DNA from: CAZGHS01 sp964525495
GTDB lineage: Bacteria > Patescibacteriota > Microgenomatia > JALYQM01
Reading direction: 5' to 3'
Length of the DNA stretch: 63,491 nt
NCBI GenBank assembly: GCA_964525495.1
Contig: CAZGHS010000008.1
Location: forward strand, 1 to 63,491
Position numbers and translations under genes: made by a program. Positions 44,215 through 52,083 of this stretch are shown here, one piece after another; position 1 is the stretch's first letter; each line of letters starts with the position of its first letter. Below the pieces are notes generated by a model, which was given only the letters and a program-made list of their open reading frames with translations, ran no database searches and was not told where the DNA came from.

Positions 44215-45153
44215 TTACTTAATACCTGAATAACCCTTATCTTTTAATTTCGCTTCTACTTCCTTCAAAGACTTCTCACCAAAATTTGGCATCTTCAAAA
44301 GAGCATCGCGTCCAGCATTCATAACATCATCAACTGTCTCAAATCCATTTTCCTTCAAACGATTTGCAATCTTTGGAGGAAGGTCGAGTTCATCAACAGT
44401 TACTTTATCTATGTTATGTGCAACTACCTTTGGCTTCTCTGTTACAACATCTGAAGGTGAATTTGCAGTAGCGCCGCTCAAGAATGTATAAAACTCATTC
44501 AAGATCTTAGCTGACTGTTGGATTGCATCCATAGGCTGAATAGTGCCATCTGTATGAATATCCATATTCAACTTATCAAAGTTTGTAATACGTCCAACGC
44601 GTGTTGACTCTACTGTGTAGTTAACGCGTGTTATAGGTGAATAATGTGCATCGAGCAAGATTTCACCAAGCTTCTGTGCAGCGCTTGCGTCATTTGATAC
44701 GCGCTCTTCAGCGGTAAGATAGCCTACGCCTCTCTCAACAACCAATTCCATATCTAAATGAGCTTTTGCATCAGCCAAGTGAGCCAATACTAATTCTGGG
44801 TTTACGATCTCAACATTTGCAGCCTTTGCAATATCTCCAGCTGTAACTGTTGCAGGACCCTTCACAGAAAGCTTTAAAGTAGCTTCTTCTTCACCATGCA
44901 TTCGAAGACGAATCTTCTTAACATTCAAAAGAAGGTCAACCACGTCTTCAGTCATACCATCAAGCGACATGAACTGATGAGGAGCACCCTTAATCCGAAC
45001 TTTTGTAACAGCAGCGCCTACTAAGCTGCTCAAAAGCACTCTGCGAAGACCATTACCTAATGTATGACCATAACCGCGCTCAAGAGGTTCAATCGACACA
45101 ACAGCTGATCGAACATCTTCAGAAAGTAGTATTACTTTTGTACTATCTAACAT
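44215..45153 (-). CDS. rpoA: RNA polymerase alpha subunit
   Basis: 312 residues. The N-terminal dimerisation domain (LERGYGHTLGNGLRRVLLSS, with the assembly motif) is joined by a linker (~228-248) to a complete C-terminal domain (LPPKIANRLKENGFETVDDV, then MPNFGEKSLKEVEAKL) that contacts UP elements and activators. Normal alpha-operon position. Confidence 0.97.
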   Translation of the reverse strand: MLDSTKVILLSEDVRSAVVSIEPLERGYGHTLGNGLRRVLLSSLVGAAVTKVRIKGAPHQFMSLDGMTEDVVDLLLNVKKIRLRMHGEEEATLKLSVKGPATVTAGDIAKAANVEIVNPELVLAHLADAKAHLDMELVVERGVGYLTAEERVSNDASAAQKLGEILLDAHYSPITRVNYTVESTRVGRITNFDKLNMDIHTDGTIQPMDAIQQSAKILNEFYTFLSGATANSPSDVVTEKPKVVAHNIDKVTVDELDLPPKIANRLKENGFETVDDVMNAGRDALLKMPNFGEKSLKEVEAKLKDKGYSGIK

Positions 45154-45200
45154 ATACTTGTTGAACCTGGGAACACACCCTCAGGTCCTCCTTCCACCTA

Positions 45201-45815
45201 TTACCTAGAATAATATTCTACAATTAACGACTCATTAATGTCATTTGGCGCATCATCACGACTTGGCAATGCAGCTACTTTACCTACCAACGCTTTTCGT
45301 GAAAGCCATGCTGGTACGTCTCCCTCTTTTACTACTTCAACGCTGCCCTGCACTACTGGTCCGCCAGATGTTCTTTCAGATACAGTGATTACCATTCCTA
45401 CATCTACGAGAAACGAAGGAATATTAACACGCTCTTCATTAACTTTTATATGACCATGTGAAACCAACTGTCGAGCTGCTGCTCGGGTTGGTGCTAAACC
45501 TAACCGGTATACTACATTATCAAGACGTCGCTCGAGTAATTGCAAGAACAAATCTCCGGTTGTACCTTTTGATTTGGAAGCCAAACCAAAGAAACGAACA
45601 AACTGTCGCTCGCTCATACCATAAATAGTACGAACTTTTTGCTTCTCGCGCAATTGAATACCATATGCACTCGTCTTACGCTTTCCCTTAGGACCATGCA
45701 CACCAGGTGGAACAGACAAACGCTTCAAAGCGCTTGTTTTTCCAACAGACTTCAAACCGAGATCTGTACCCTCACGTCGCATTAATCGTACTTTTGCTCC
45801 AGTATATCTTGACAT
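45201..45815 (-). CDS. rpsD: Ribosomal protein uS4
   Basis: Primary 16S-binding protein; in other bacteria it represses its own operon. 204 residues with S4 domain (RLDNVVYRLGLAPTRAAARQLVSHGHI). The ATG overlaps the rpsK stop by one base (TAATG). A 47-nt gap separates it from rpoA. Confidence 0.96.
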   Translation of the reverse strand: MSRYTGAKVRLMRREGTDLGLKSVGKTSALKRLSVPPGVHGPKGKRKTSAYGIQLREKQKVRTIYGMSERQFVRFFGLASKSKGTTGDLFLQLLERRLDNVVYRLGLAPTRAAARQLVSHGHIKVNEERVNIPSFLVDVGMVITVSERTSGGPVVQGSVEVVKEGDVPAWLSRKALVGKVAALPSRDDAPNDINESLIVEYYSR

Positions 45816-46176
45816 TACACTCTCCTCTTCTTCTTTGGTCGTGAACCATTGTGGGCAAGTGGTGTCACATCAGCTATAGATGTAATATTCATTCCAGCCG
45901 CTTTTAACGCGCGGATAGCACCATCTCGACCTGCTCCTGGTCCTTTAATAAACACTTCTACTTCACGCAAACCCATATCCATAGCTTTACGAATTGTCTG
46001 ATCAACAGATGTTGTTGCAGCGTATGGAGTAGACTTTCGAGCACCCTTAAAACCAGATGCTCCAGCTGATCCCCATGCAACAGTNNNNNNNNNNTTACCA
46101 ATGTGTTATTAAATGTAGCGGTAATATATACTCGCCCATTTGCTAACCGTTTTGTTTGTGTTTTTGCTGTTGCCAT
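45815..46176 (-). CDS. rpsK: Ribosomal protein uS11 (interrupted by assembly gap)
   Basis: 30S platform protein. The N-terminal part (RLANGRVYITATFNNTLV) and, in another frame beyond the gap, the C-terminal part (TVAWGSAGASGFKGARKSTP ... LAHNGSRPKKKRRV) are both intact. By comparison with the family (NNT-x-VTITD-xx-GNTVAWGSAG) about 23 nt are missing where 10 Ns stand, so the frame shift is an assembly artefact, not a mutation. Confidence 0.93.
46085..46094. other. Assembly gap (10 Ns) inside rpsK
   Basis: Ten Ns break the rpsK reading frame. The conserved protein context implies a true gap of roughly 23 nt, so the N-run is a placeholder. Confidence 0.97.
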
Positions 46177-46179
46177 AGA

Positions 46180-46575
46180 TTACTTCGCGCCTCCAGATTT
46201 TGCCGCTACCTCTTTACGTACTGTACCAACTGTCTTTCTCTTTCCTCGGCGAGTACGAGCATTATGTCGTGTGCGCTGTCCTCGAACAGGCAAACCCATT
46301 TTATGTCGTAAACCCTGATAAGTACCAATTGATTGCTTATGTCGAATATTTTGAATCACGTTTCGGCGAAGATCTCCTTCAACCATATAGGTGTCAACCA
46401 AACGCTGAATGCGCAAAACCTCTTCTTCTGACAGATCTTTTACTCGGATTGAAAATTCAACTCGAGCATTCTCTAAAATCTTCTTAGCATTTGTTGGACC
46501 AATACCATATAAATAGCGGAGAGCGATATCTACTCGCTTATTATTTGGTAAGTCTACACCTGATACACGTGCCAT
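46180..46575 (-). CDS. rpsM: Ribosomal protein uS13
   Basis: 30S head protein contacting 50S and P-site tRNA. 131 residues from the ATG at 46575 (MARVSGVDLPNNKRVDIAL), preceded by AAGGAG; a longer in-frame start would overlap rpmJ. C-terminal GLRHKMGLPVRGQRTRHNAR is typical. Three nt before rpsK. Confidence 0.95.
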   Translation of the reverse strand: MARVSGVDLPNNKRVDIALRYLYGIGPTNAKKILENARVEFSIRVKDLSEEEVLRIQRLVDTYMVEGDLRRNVIQNIRHKQSIGTYQGLRHKMGLPVRGQRTRHNARTRRGKRKTVGTVRKEVAAKSGGAK

Positions 46576-46583
46576 ACTGCTCC

Positions 46584-46697
46584 TTATCCTTGTCGCTGCT
46601 TGTGGCGAGGATTTATACAAATAATACGTACCACACCCATACGGCGGATAATCTTACAATCTTTACATCGAACTTTTACTGACGCTTTGACCTTCAT
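46584..46697 (-). CDS. rpmJ: Ribosomal protein bL36
   Basis: 37-residue zinc-ribbon 50S protein: VRCKDCKIIRR, then CINPRHKQRQG, giving the C-x2-C ... C-x4-H ligand set. It begins at the ATG at 46697 and sits in the usual infA-rpmJ-rpsM order, 8 nt before rpsM. Confidence 0.95.
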   Translation of the reverse strand: MKVKASVKVRCKDCKIIRRMGVVRIICINPRHKQRQG

Positions 46698-46828
46698 AAT
46701 TTTTTTACCTTATCAATTATCAAACAAAAAAATTATATGTTTACAACCTTTGAATATCTATTTTAGTTAAACATATAACAAAGCCATTTCGTTCAGGCTC
46801 AAATCACGTTTCACTACTTTACCACAAA

Positions 46829-46848
46829 ACGGCTAGATTTCAAGCCGT
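46829..46848 (-). terminator. Hairpin after infA
   Basis: Minus-strand ACGGCTT / AGCCGT with 6-7-nt loop followed by TTTTG, just after the infA stop. Possibly a partial terminator between infA and rpmJ; an additional 8-bp pair TATGTTTA / TAAACATA lies further downstream at about 46735-46775. Confidence 0.45.
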
Positions 46849-46852
46849 GAAA

Positions 46853-47089
46853 TTATTTAGACCGAAACGTGATTCTTCCACGAGCCGGATCGTAAGGTGT
46901 AACCTCAAGTTTCACCTTGTCTCCTGGTAAAATTCTAATGTAATTCATTCGCATCTTACCAGAGATCGTACACAACACAGTCATTTTTTTGGCAGAATCG
47001 TTGGGATCACTTACCTCTACCCGAAACATTGTATTTGGCAATGATTCAAGTACTACACCTTCAAACTCGATAACCCCGTCTTTATTCAT
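46853..47089 (-). CDS. infA: Translation initiation factor IF-1
   Basis: OB-fold factor occupying the ribosomal A site during initiation. 78 residues from the ATG at 47089 (MNKDGVIEFEGVVLESLPN), which matches the family; a TTG 17 codons upstream would add a non-conserved extension. No clear ribosome site precedes this ATG. Ends DPARGRITFRSK. Confidence 0.92.
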   Translation of the reverse strand: MNKDGVIEFEGVVLESLPNTMFRVEVSDPNDSAKKMTVLCTISGKMRMNYIRILPGDKVKLEVTPYDPARGRITFRSK

Positions 47090-47192
47090 GATTAAAACAT
47101 TAAAAAAATTGCCCTCTTTACGCTTCTCGTAAACAGGCAATTTACCGGCAAAAAGCCTTACGATTACTAACCGCCCAATTGTACCAGCTCGC

Positions 47193-48026
47193 TTACCAAG
47201 CCGTCAATACCTCAGCTCCAGCAGCCGTTATCGCCACTGTCTGTTCATACAATCCAGACAAACTATAATCCGCAGTTGCAATAGTCCAGCCATCATTATT
47301 CTTAAACGCCACACCTGGTTTTCCGTATGTATAGATTGCCTCAATAGCCAAAACCAACCCTTCCTTCAAAACCATTCCCTCGCCAGGAGTACCTCGACCA
47401 GGCACTTGAGGTGGCTCATGAAGATCCTTCCCCACTCCATGTCCTATCAATTCCCGCACCACACCATATCCATTGCCTTCCAAATATTTCTGCAACATAG
47501 CCGAAATATCCCCGATATGGTTTCCAACCTCAGCCTGTGGAATAGCTTCCATCAGAGCCCGCATCCCGACAGCTAAGAACTTCTTCTTTTCTTCCATAGT
47601 AGGAGATTCTTTACTCTTCATGAGAGGTCCGTACGTCACAACCGCATCTACATCTGCCTTCTGAGGCTCCCAGAAGCCGTTTTCCGTCACTATTACCGAG
47701 TATGACAGATCTGTGTGGAAACCCTTTAAATAGGCTCCTGTATCTATTCCTAGCACATCTCCGGCAACCAATGGTTCATTGTCTGGCAAACCATGTACCA
47801 CTACGTCATTCACACTCATGCAGGTTGAATACTTATATCCCGGCACTTTCTTAAACGATGGCTCTCCACCCAGGCGACGCATCTCTTCTTCAGCGATTTT
47901 ATCCAACTGCATAGTCGTCACCCCAGGTCGCACAGCTTTCTTCACCGCACGCAAAGCCGCCGAGGTTATTTTTCCACCCTCGCGCATAATAGCAACTTCT
48001 TCTATGGTCTTAATTGGAACTTTCAT
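47193..48026 (-). CDS. map: Methionine aminopeptidase, type I
   Basis: Removes the initiator methionine. 277 residues, slightly long for type I (about 250). Metal and substrate residues visible: His in VVVHGLPD, Asp in GIDTGAYLKGFHTDLSYS, His in IGHGVGKDLHEPP, Glu in LAIEAIYTYGKPG. Overlaps adk by 4 nt. Confidence 0.95.
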   Translation of the reverse strand: MKVPIKTIEEVAIMREGGKITSAALRAVKKAVRPGVTTMQLDKIAEEEMRRLGGEPSFKKVPGYKYSTCMSVNDVVVHGLPDNEPLVAGDVLGIDTGAYLKGFHTDLSYSVIVTENGFWEPQKADVDAVVTYGPLMKSKESPTMEEKKKFLAVGMRALMEAIPQAEVGNHIGDISAMLQKYLEGNGYGVVRELIGHGVGKDLHEPPQVPGRGTPGEGMVLKEGLVLAIEAIYTYGKPGVAFKNNDGWTIATADYSLSGLYEQTVAITAAGAEVLTAW

Positions 48027-48586
48027 GACATTAAATCTAGCTCACCTATCTGTAACATACGTTTGATTCTATCATAAATATCTCTAAAAATAGTATCAGG
48101 ATCGCGATTACCATCAACCGTCTCCAACATTGCATGTGTTTCGAAGTATTCCAAGACCGGCACCGTCCGCTCTTTATACAGTCTCAAACGCTCGCGGATC
48201 ACATCCGGAGTATCATCAGCCCGTCCCCGTTCCATCAGTCGAGCAATACACTCATCTTCCTCAACATCTAGATAAAACACGCGATCAATATGCTCACTAT
48301 ATCGCTCTGCTTGATCCAAATCTCGAGGGAACCCATCTATCACTACATGGTCTTGATACTTAGCTTTAGTCAACATCTCATGAATCACCGCATCAGCATC
48401 AGTCTTATTCACCAACTGTCCAGAAGCCAAAGCCTCCTTCACGCGTCGTCCGAGCTCGCTATCCTGAGTAGCAATCTCTCGAAATATCTCACCGGACTCT
48501 AGGTGTGGAATACCAAAAGCTTTGGAAATTTTTTCTGCTTGAGTGGTCTTCCCGCTTCCCTGCGGTCCCATCACGATAATAACCAT
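48023..48586 (-). CDS. adk: Adenylate kinase
   Basis: Interconverts AMP+ATP and ADP. 187 residues: P-loop MGPQGSGKTTQAEK, AMP site VIDGFPRDLDQAE, and a short lid (ERGRADDTPDVIRERL) without zinc cysteines. TATAGT 6 nt before the ATG suggests a leaderless start here, so adk-map-infA can be transcribed apart from secY, from which it is separated by the small-gene island. Confidence 0.93.
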   Translation of the reverse strand: MVIIVMGPQGSGKTTQAEKISKAFGIPHLESGEIFREIATQDSELGRRVKEALASGQLVNKTDADAVIHEMLTKAKYQDHVVIDGFPRDLDQAERYSEHIDRVFYLDVEEDECIARLMERGRADDTPDVIRERLRLYKERTVPVLEYFETHAMLETVDGNRDPDTIFRDIYDRIKRMLQIGELDLMS

Positions 48587-48592
48587 AAAAGC

Positions 48593-48598
48593 ACTATA
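48593..48598 (-). promoter_or_regulatory. -10 box of adk (leaderless)
   Basis: TATAGT on the minus strand, 6 nt before the ATG at 48586. It would restart transcription of the downstream ribosomal genes after the island. Confidence 0.55.
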
Positions 48599-48627
48599 CC
48601 AGATTCAAGCTAGAACTCAAATAATAA

Positions 48628-48656
48628 TTGATAATTACTATAGGATATGCTATAAT
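48628..48656 (+). promoter_or_regulatory. Promoter of the secY-adk island small genes
   Basis: TTGATA (48628-48633) and TATAAT (48651-48656), 17-nt spacer. The transcript begins with a nested hairpin CAGAC...CATCA/TGATG...GTCTG (48669-48706). Confidence 0.75.
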
Positions 48657-48663
48657 TTACCGA

Positions 48664-48855
48664 ATAGTCAGACAGTCATCAGTTAATGATGATAATTTTG
48701 AGTCTGATATTAGCACATTTATAGCGAAAGGACAGTCAACTCGAGTCTGGGAGGCCGCAAAAAGCCGCAAAGCAGTAATCGAAAAGGTGCTTGTCAACGC
48801 TGGCGCTCACGGATACAGCAAAAATAAAGCCGACTACACGATTCAAGACCAATAA
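48664..48855 (+). CDS. Possible small protein, start uncertain
   Basis: An open frame ending at 48855, with a protein-like C-terminal half (TRVWEAAKSRKAVIEKVLVNAGAHGYSKNKADYTI). Upstream in-frame start codons fall before the predicted transcription start (about 48663), and no ATG, GTG or TTG with a ribosome site follows until late in the frame. It may use an unusual start, be a decayed gene, or be leader for the zinc-ribbon gene 14 nt downstream. Confidence 0.35.
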   Translation: MVRQSSVNDDNFESDISTFIAKGQSTRVWEAAKSRKAVIEKVLVNAGAHGYSKNKADYTIQDQ

Positions 48856-48869
48856 CGAAGGAGTACATA

Positions 48870-49175
48870 ATGCAGAAATCAGATGAACTCAAAAAACGAA
48901 TTGCGGAGTACAAGGCAAAGAATCCTAATCCAGCCAGGGTTGAAGAAATTTCACCACAACTCAAGCTTCGGATCCAGGCGCATCAACAAGGAACCACCGA
49001 GTGCCCCCACTGCCATTGCATCGACACGCCCAAAAAATCAGAGTTCTGCGCTGTCTGCGGCATAAATTTTGCGACCGGAAAACCTGCAGTCAAAGCACAG
49101 AAAACACCTCCACAAGTCCACCACAGCATCGCTCAGGGAACCACAACTAAGCTCACCAGACACGCCACTAAATAG
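48870..49175 (+). CDS. Small zinc-ribbon protein, 101 aa
   Basis: No named family. A Lys-rich helical N-terminus (ELKKRIAEYKAKNP) leads to a likely zinc ribbon with CPHCHC ... CAVCG (~45-65), then a basic tail. GAAGGAG lies 7 nt before the ATG. It lies on the strand opposite to the ribosomal genes in the secY-adk gap, and is followed after 14 nt by a perfect 12-bp inverted repeat. Zinc binding is inferred from the cysteine pairs; partner unknown. Confidence 0.75.
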   Translation: MQKSDELKKRIAEYKAKNPNPARVEEISPQLKLRIQAHQQGTTECPHCHCIDTPKKSEFCAVCGINFATGKPAVKAQKTPPQVHHSIAQGTTTKLTRHATK

Positions 49176-49189
49176 GTCGTCCTTCGCTC

Positions 49190-49232
49190 CCGGCTCAGAC
49201 AATAACAGTTACAACACAACTGTCTGAGCCGG
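49190..49232. repeat. 12-bp perfect inverted repeat after the zinc-ribbon gene
   Basis: CCGGCTCAGACA (49190-49201) and TGTCTGAGCCGG (49221-49232), with a further ACAGTT/AACTGT pair inside the 19-nt spacer. CCCCTTTT follows, so weak termination on the plus strand is possible. Confidence 0.7.
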
Positions 49233-49281
49233 ATCCCCTTTTAAACACAATAAATATCACTTAGACCTGTATGCCAGATGG

Positions 49282-49287
49282 TATAAT
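49282..49287 (+). promoter_or_regulatory. -10 box of the 74-aa gene
   Basis: TATAAT with a poor -35 (TTAGAC at 49261, 15-nt spacer). The leader of about 75 nt includes TTAGAC/GTCTGA self-complementarity before AGGAGA. Confidence 0.5.
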
Positions 49288-49368
49288 GACCAAATGGTTA
49301 GACAGCTTACAGTCTGATGTATGCATGTTCTGACTATGAATTCGTGAATTGTATAGCAGGAGACATTG

Positions 49369-49593
49369 ATGTCCTCCCAACCAATCAACACTCGACCGGT
49401 AATCACACTCGCACGCGAAAATGGCCAATGGGTAGCAAGAACAACGACTCAAGGAAGAATCGTTGTTGGGAAAGGTCGTTCAGAAGATCACGCAATAACA
49501 GATTTGTTATCTGAACCACCAATACCTAACGACAAAAGGCTACCCAAGTGCTATACTATATCCATCAAATTGTGCTTGAAAAAGACACTTTGA
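49369..49593 (+). CDS. Small protein, 74 aa, faintly HicB-like
   Basis: Starts at the ATG at 49369 after AGGAGA. The stretch PVITLARENGQWVARTTTQG ... GKGRSEDHAITDLLSE has the strand-strand-strand-helix feel of HicB-type antitoxin folds (GxWVA..., then a helix), but no family match can be claimed. No HicA-like partner is beside it. The C-terminus (KCYTISIKLCLKKTL) is unusual. Followed by nested inverted repeats (49627-49708). Confidence 0.55.
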   Translation: MSSQPINTRPVITLARENGQWVARTTTQGRIVVGKGRSEDHAITDLLSEPPIPNDKRLPKCYTISIKLCLKKTL

Positions 49594-49626
49594 ACTCAAT
49601 TAACTCTGCTCCTTCACATACACCTA

Positions 49627-49708
49627 GGGATTATTGGAGACTCGATATACACACGAATTCAATTATTCCCAATCTCTGAGTATAGGAGAATTCGTTTGCT
49701 CGAATCCC
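49627..49708. repeat. Nested inverted repeats after the 74-aa gene
   Basis: GGGATT/AATCCC (49627-49632, 49703-49708) encloses ACGAATTC/GAATTCGT (49653-49660, 49688-49695). It lies 34 nt after the stop codon and immediately before candidate element B. Confidence 0.55.
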
Positions 49709-49746
49709 CAACCATTCCCTACTACCTTATTTAAACAATTTCTTAT

Positions 49747-49803
49747 CTAGTTAGGATACTTTAGATACAAACTATATGTTTCAGCCTAAAGTGTCCTAAT
49801 TAG
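49747..49803 (+). repeat. Hairpin in the leader of the 60-aa gene
   Basis: CTAGTTAGGATACTTTAG (49747-49764) pairs with CTAAAGTGTCCTAATTAG (49786-49803) over 18 bp with two G-T type pairs and a 21-nt loop, about 75 nt before the ATG. Confidence 0.65.
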
Positions 49804-49877
49804 TAAGGAGTTGCCTATCGAAATATACCTGTCATACCCGTCTTCTTTTGTAAATCAATTATGAAAGGATCTAAACC

Positions 49878-50060
49878 ATGACGAAGAAGCCAACATCACC
49901 AGCCAAACCTAAAGAAGATCCAACACCAACTCAGCTTTACGTCCCAAAATCACCACCTATAATTCATAATGTATCCCACTCCCAAGGAACGCCTTACACT
50001 GAAGACGAACTAAGAGAGCGGGGATTTTACGATCTAGAGAAAGAAAAGAAGGGCAAATAA
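49878..50060 (+). CDS. Small orphan protein, 60 aa
   Basis: No family is recognised. Pro/Lys-rich and probably disordered at the N-terminus (TKKPTSPAKPKEDPTPTQ), with a short helix near the end (DELRERGFYDLEKEKKG). GAAAGGA lies about 9 nt before the ATG. The only gene inside the inverted-repeat-bounded segment 49716-50340. Confidence 0.65.
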   Translation: MTKKPTSPAKPKEDPTPTQLYVPKSPPIIHNVSHSQGTPYTEDELRERGFYDLEKEKKGK

Positions 50061-50322
50061 TAGTCAACGCCGTCTGAGAAAGACGTTAAATTTCTAGAAG
50101 TACCAAGGGAAGGCGGGCAGATACTATCTGTACACGCAGCTTACGCGGTACTTTGCGGGGTCACAATTGAATAACAATAGAATATAGTGAAATCGGTCGG
50201 AAAGTTGGACACAGAAGATGAGATGGTTCTCATACATGTGACCCTCTTTCTGCTTGTATCATTAGTGACAAGATGCAATTCCCCCTCAGGGGAAACTCAT
50301 ATATTAGGCATCAGTAAAACAA
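50061..50322. other. Hairpin-dense non-coding tail of candidate element B
   Basis: No credible gene. Hairpins in order: CGTCT/AGACG just after the stop; GTACC/GGTAC enclosing CAGAT/ATCTG (about 50099-50151); GGGTCACA/TGTGACCC (50158-50165, 50237-50244) enclosing GAGAT/CTCAT-type pairing; TTCCCC/GGGGAA (50279-50294). This density suggests a structured RNA or DNA. Confidence 0.5.
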
Positions 50323-50350
50323 TAAATAAGGTAGTAGGGATTTTTTCGTT

Positions 50351-51637
50351 TTATCCCAAAAACTTTTCGTAATTATGCGTCACCAACAATGACTGAAGCT
50401 GTTTACTTGTTTCCAAAATAACAGAAACAACGATCAACAAACCTGTTCCACCAAGCATCGCTGTAGTCACCCCGGTCATCGCACTCGCGATAGACGGCAA
50501 TACTGCAACTGAAGCAAGGAACAATCCTCCCACAAAAGTCACGCGATTCAAAATCATATTCAAGAAACTCTGAGTTGGCTTCCCCGGTCGTACTCCTGGA
50601 ATGAATCCACCATTTTTCATCAATTGATCAGCAATATCTTTCGTATTAAACGCTATAGCCGTATAAAAATACGTGAATCCAAACACCAATAGGAAATACA
50701 CCGCATTGTACGTAATACTTGTTGGACTAAACGCTTGTGCAACCTGCACTGCAAACTCAGCTACCTGACGATTAGAATTCCCAGTCAAAAACTGTCCCAT
50801 CATACTTGGGAGCAATACGAGTGAAACAGCAAAGATGATCGGGATAACACCAGCTTGGTTCACACGAAGTGGCAAATGACTATCCTGTCCACCAATCACA
50901 TTCTGACCACGTACTCGGCGTGCATATTGAATCGGTATTTTACGGGCTCCCTCAGAGATAAACACGATCGCAGCAATAACTGCAATGCCCATCACCCCAA
51001 ACACTCCCCAGTTAAACCAGTTGATAGAAGTCGAAGCAGACACTGACTGCAATAACACGACTGGCAATCGTCCGACGATACCTGCAAAGATAAGCATCGA
51101 AACACCATTACCCATACCATGTTGTGTGATCAACTCACCCATCCACATCAAAAGCATAGTCCCTGCAACCAAAGTCAAAACAATTGTCAAAACAGTGATA
51201 GGAGTAATCTGTCCGATCACACCTGTTGATCGCAAAAGTGAAAGCACACCAATACCCTGCAACGCAGCCAACGGAATAGTCAGCCAACGAGTATATTGGT
51301 TAATCTTCTCTCGTCCCCGCTCACCTTCTTTGGAAAGCGCTTCAAGCTTCGGGAATACCATAGTCAAAAGTTGTAAGATAATAGACGCGTTAATGTAGGG
51401 GTTCAAACCCAACGCAATGATTGAGAAGTTAGCTAAAGTACCACCAGAGAATACATCCAAAAGCCCGAGGAACTGACTTTGGCTAAACAAATTCTGCAAA
51501 GCCTTAGTGTCCACACCACTGACCGGAATAAACGCTAAAACACGAAACAATACCAAAATTCCTAATGTAAAAAGAAGTTTCTTACGAATCTCGGGAACCT
51601 TTAACGCGTTCACGATTGGAGAAAAAATATTTTCCAT
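50351..51637 (-). CDS. secY: Protein translocase subunit SecY
   Basis: Core channel of the Sec translocon. 428 residues and ten predicted membrane spans; LGLNPYINASIILQLL, PFYFAIR-like region replaced by KIPIQYARRVRG, and GFIPGVRPGKPTQSFL are family landmarks. It lies 4 nt after rplO. Downstream, adk does not follow directly; the small-gene island intervenes. Confidence 0.96.
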   Translation of the reverse strand: MENIFSPIVNALKVPEIRKKLLFTLGILVLFRVLAFIPVSGVDTKALQNLFSQSQFLGLLDVFSGGTLANFSIIALGLNPYINASIILQLLTMVFPKLEALSKEGERGREKINQYTRWLTIPLAALQGIGVLSLLRSTGVIGQITPITVLTIVLTLVAGTMLLMWMGELITQHGMGNGVSMLIFAGIVGRLPVVLLQSVSASTSINWFNWGVFGVMGIAVIAAIVFISEGARKIPIQYARRVRGQNVIGGQDSHLPLRVNQAGVIPIIFAVSLVLLPSMMGQFLTGNSNRQVAEFAVQVAQAFSPTSITYNAVYFLLVFGFTYFYTAIAFNTKDIADQLMKNGGFIPGVRPGKPTQSFLNMILNRVTFVGGLFLASVAVLPSIASAMTGVTTAMLGGTGLLIVVSVILETSKQLQSLLVTHNYEKFLG

Positions 51638-51641
51638 AGAG

Positions 51642-52079
51642 TTACTTACTCTCTATAGTACCACCAGCACGCTCTATTGCTTCTTTTGCGGAAGATGAAA
51701 CAGGAATACGAACAGTCACAGCCTTCTTTAATGAACCCTTGTTCAAAACCTTAACAGTTACTGTTCTACTTACCAAACCTTTTTCAATAAGTGTATCCAA
51801 CGACACTGTTTCGCCTTTGTTGTATGAAGCTTCAATTTGTGCGAGTGTAACTACAACAGCTTTTAATGAAACATTACCGTTACCAATACCTCTTCGCTGA
51901 GGTAAATGCTTTATCAAACGACTTCGTCGGCTACCACCAACTCTATACCATGGGCTCTTACCACGAGCCTTATCACCTTTGTGACCTCGACCAGATGTTT
52001 TACCACGTCCGCTTGAAGTACCACGTCCGACACGCTTTTTTGTTCTTTTTATTAATGATGGCATTTCATGTAGATTCAT
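51642..52079 (-). CDS. rplO: Ribosomal protein uL15
   Basis: 145 residues; Gly-rich basic N-terminus (RVGRGTSSGRGKTSGRGHKG) and C-terminal KAVTVRIPVSSSAKEAIE. It follows rpsE after 4 nt with no rpmD (uL30) between, a CPR trait. Confidence 0.95.
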   Translation of the reverse strand: MNLHEMPSLIKRTKKRVGRGTSSGRGKTSGRGHKGDKARGKSPWYRVGGSRRSRLIKHLPQRRGIGNGNVSLKAVVVTLAQIEASYNKGETVSLDTLIEKGLVSRTVTVKVLNKGSLKKAVTVRIPVSSSAKEAIERAGGTIESK

Positions 52080-52083
52080 ATAA

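Larger units (their letters stand above)
49716..50340. mobile_element. Candidate element B with 18-bp terminal inverted repeats
   Basis: TCCCTACTACCTTATTTA (49716-49733) and its exact reverse complement (50323-50340) bound 625 bp holding one small gene and several hairpins. The outer 12 bp equal the repeats of candidate element A. No transposase and no evident target duplication. It could be a non-autonomous element or a recombination cassette; the repeats themselves are certain. Confidence 0.45.

Noticed and set aside
46085..46094. Frameshift mutation or pseudogene in rpsK
   Set aside because: The break coincides with an N-run and both halves are fully conserved, so it is an assembly artefact.
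48628..48663. N-terminal codons of a 75-aa protein starting at 48628
   Set aside because: Those codons lie within the TTGATA-17-TATAAT promoter, so they cannot be in the transcript.
49190..49232. Integron attC site
   Set aside because: I looked for GTTRRRY/RYYYAAC cores at the ends of the hairpins after small genes; none fits, and no integrase is present in the window.
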